The notes beneath the pieces are model-generated. The model did not search any database, was not told the origin of the DNA, and saw nothing but the letters and a program-made list of their open reading frames with translations. Of a stretch of 64,000 nucleotides of DNA, positions 62,996-64,000 are shown piece by piece. Source of the DNA: Prochlorococcus marinus XMU1411 (GTDB lineage Bacteria > Cyanobacteriota > Cyanobacteriia > PCC-6307 > Cyanobiaceae); NCBI RefSeq assembly GCF_017696075.1, contig NZ_JAAORI010000006.1, forward strand, positions 62,001 to 126,000. Reading direction: 5' to 3'. The translations under genes and the position numbers were made by a program. The stretch's first letter is position 1. The number at the start of each line of letters is the position of its first letter.

Positions 62996-63640
62996 GTGAA
63001 CTCAGAAAAAAAACATTTAATCCAAAGCTCAATAAGTTCTTACGAAAGTATTAATAAAACTGGTGCCGCTGTGCCTACCGTTATAGAACAATCTGGCAGA
63101 GGAGAAAGAGCTTTTGATATTTATTCAAGACTATTAAGGGAGAGAATAATTTTTTTAGGTACTGGAATTAATGATCAAGTATCTGACTCTCTCGTTGCAC
63201 AATTATTATTTCTTGAAGCTGAAGATCCTGAAAAAGACATACAAATATATATCAATTCTCCAGGAGGCTCAGTAACTGCAGGAATGGCTATATACGATAC
63301 AATGCAACAAATATCCCCTGATGTAGTAACAATATGCTTTGGGGTAGCTGCAAGTATGGGGGCATTTCTACTTTCTGGAGGAGCACAGGGAAAAAGATTA
63401 GCTTTGCCTAATTCTAGAATAATGATTCATCAGCCTCTTGGAGGTGCTCAGGGTCAAGCAGTAGAAATTGAAATTCAAGCTAAAGAAATACTTTTTCTAA
63501 AAAAAACATTAAACTCGCTTTTAGCAGAACATACTGGACAACCTTTAGAAAAAATTAATGAAGATACAGAAAGAGATTACTTCTTATCTCCTTCAGAAGC
63601 AGTCGAATATGGATTAATCGATAAAGTTATCAAAAAGTGA
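62996..63640 (+). CDS. clpP: ATP-dependent Clp protease proteolytic subunit
   Basis: A 214-residue serine peptidase that forms the 14-subunit barrel. Catalytic Ser120 is in [14 protein letters not shown], His145 in [12 protein letters not shown], and an Asp follows in the C-terminal part ([10 protein letters not shown]). It starts with GTG; the first ~20 residues would be a propeptide. Cyanobacteria have several ClpP paralogues; the position between tig and clpX identifies this one as the ClpX partner (often called clpP2). Confidence 0.96.
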   Translation: MNSEKKHLIQSSISSYESINKTGAAVPTVIEQSGRGERAFDIYSRLLRERIIFLGTGINDQVSDSLVAQLLFLEAEDPEKDIQIYINSPGGSVTAGMAIYDTMQQISPDVVTICFGVAASMGAFLLSGGAQGKRLALPNSRIMIHQPLGGAQGQAVEIEIQAKEILFLKKTLNSLLAEHTGQPLEKINEDTERDYFLSPSEAVEYGLIDKVIKK

Positions 63641-63745
63641 CAAGGGGCATTGAATTTTTAAGAATATGATGACGAATCGATATTTATGAGCAATGCTAGT
63701 GAATAGGGAATATTCAACACCTTTCACATTAAAACTTGATAATCG

Positions 63746-64000
63746 ATGGCTAAATTCGACGCCCATCTTAAATGTTCATTTTGCGGGAAATCACAAGACC
63801 AAGTCAGAAAGCTTATAGCTGGTCCTGGTGTCTATATCTGTGATGAGTGCATAGACCTTTGTAATGAAATTCTTGATGAAGAACTACTTGATAATCAAAC
63901 GAACACAAACAACTCTCCGTACGTAAAAAAGAAATTACCAACTGAAAATCCAAAAAAATCTATTCCTTTAGAATTAACCTCAATCCCTAAGCCATTAGAA
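63746..64000 (+). CDS. clpX: ATP-dependent Clp protease ATP-binding subunit ClpX (5' part)
   Basis: The first 85 codons of clpX run off the right edge. The N-terminal zinc-binding domain is complete, with Cys10, Cys13, Cys32 and Cys35 ([12 protein letters not shown] and [10 protein letters not shown]). A linker with many Asn, Lys and Pro residues follows; the AAA+ motor lies outside the window. ClpX unfolds substrates and feeds them to ClpP, whose gene is 105 bases upstream. tmRNA-tagged proteins, made with SmpB, are typical ClpXP substrates. Confidence 0.95.
   Translation, partial: MAKFDAHLKCSFCGKSQDQVRKLIAGPGVYICDECIDLCNEILDEELLDNQTNTNNSPYVKKKLPTENPKKSIPLELTSIPKPLE

Overview
The window is a stretch of chromosome from a marine picocyanobacterium, most likely a high-light-adapted Prochlorococcus. 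The evidence is strong A+T richness, photosystem genes (psaC, psbZ), the cyanobacterial NDH-1 subunit gene ndhS, the response regulator RpaB, plastid/cyanobacterial families (Ycf23/DUF561, a Ycf52-like acetyltransferase), a cyanobacterial aspartate kinase with duplicated ACT pairs, and very tight packing with many 4-nt ATGA overlaps and tail-to-tail gene overlaps. The genus is an inference from gene content and style; no marker was compared by alignment. No mobile element, CRISPR array, prophage or broken gene was seen.

Layout. 1-8.1 kb: sugar and storage carbon genes (DUF1537 kinase, mutarotase, glgP), an alpha/beta hydrolase and a CPA2 antiporter. 8.1-10.2 kb: tRNA-Arg(CCU), RNase P RNA, rnc, ndhS, rimM. 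10.2-17.9 kb: glmS, psaC divergent from acpP-fabF-tktA, then thiC behind a TPP riboswitch. 17.7-23.3 kb: M20 amidohydrolase, TPR lipoprotein-like protein, ruvB, smpB, lysS. 23.3-26.7 kb: rpaB and mreBCD. 26.7-32.7 kb: ssb, DedA, ahcY, tsaE, fructokinase-like kinase, a second alpha/beta hydrolase, a group 2 sigma factor. 32.7-37.2 kb: a run gyrB - SH3 protein - crcB - crcB - mgtE. 37.3-43.5 kb: miaA, infC, a GntR-type regulator, cysE, secA. 43.6-47.1 kb: the most accessory-looking stretch (Ycf52-like GNAT, NTF2-like protein, a CMAH-like metallo-beta-lactamase-fold protein abutting tRNA-Gly), then ribH and psbZ. 47.2-57.4 kb: mutS, cobH, holA, lysC, uvrB, ycf23, tilS. 57.4-64 kb: asd-dapA-rnj divergent from tig-clpP-clpX (clpX runs off the right edge).

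Functional links. lysC, asd and dapA are the first steps from aspartate to lysine, and lysS charges tRNA with the product. tig-clpP-clpX is a folding and proteolysis cluster. rnc, rnj and rnpB put three RNases in the window. uvrB, mutS, ruvB and ssb cover DNA repair and replication; mreBCD sets cell shape.

No gene-free stretch exceeds 300 bases; the longest (44610-44889, 280 bases) shows no recognisable element. I did not find a convincing new multi-gene system. The items most worth checking are the Rieske-less CMAH-like protein beside tRNA-Gly, the Asp-to-Glu change at a catalytic metal-ligand position of RNase III, an 11-bp inverted repeat in the antiporter/glgP divergent spacer, a 12-mer shared by the rpaB and sigma-factor upstream regions, and the ATGA-coupled crcB pair in the gyrB run.
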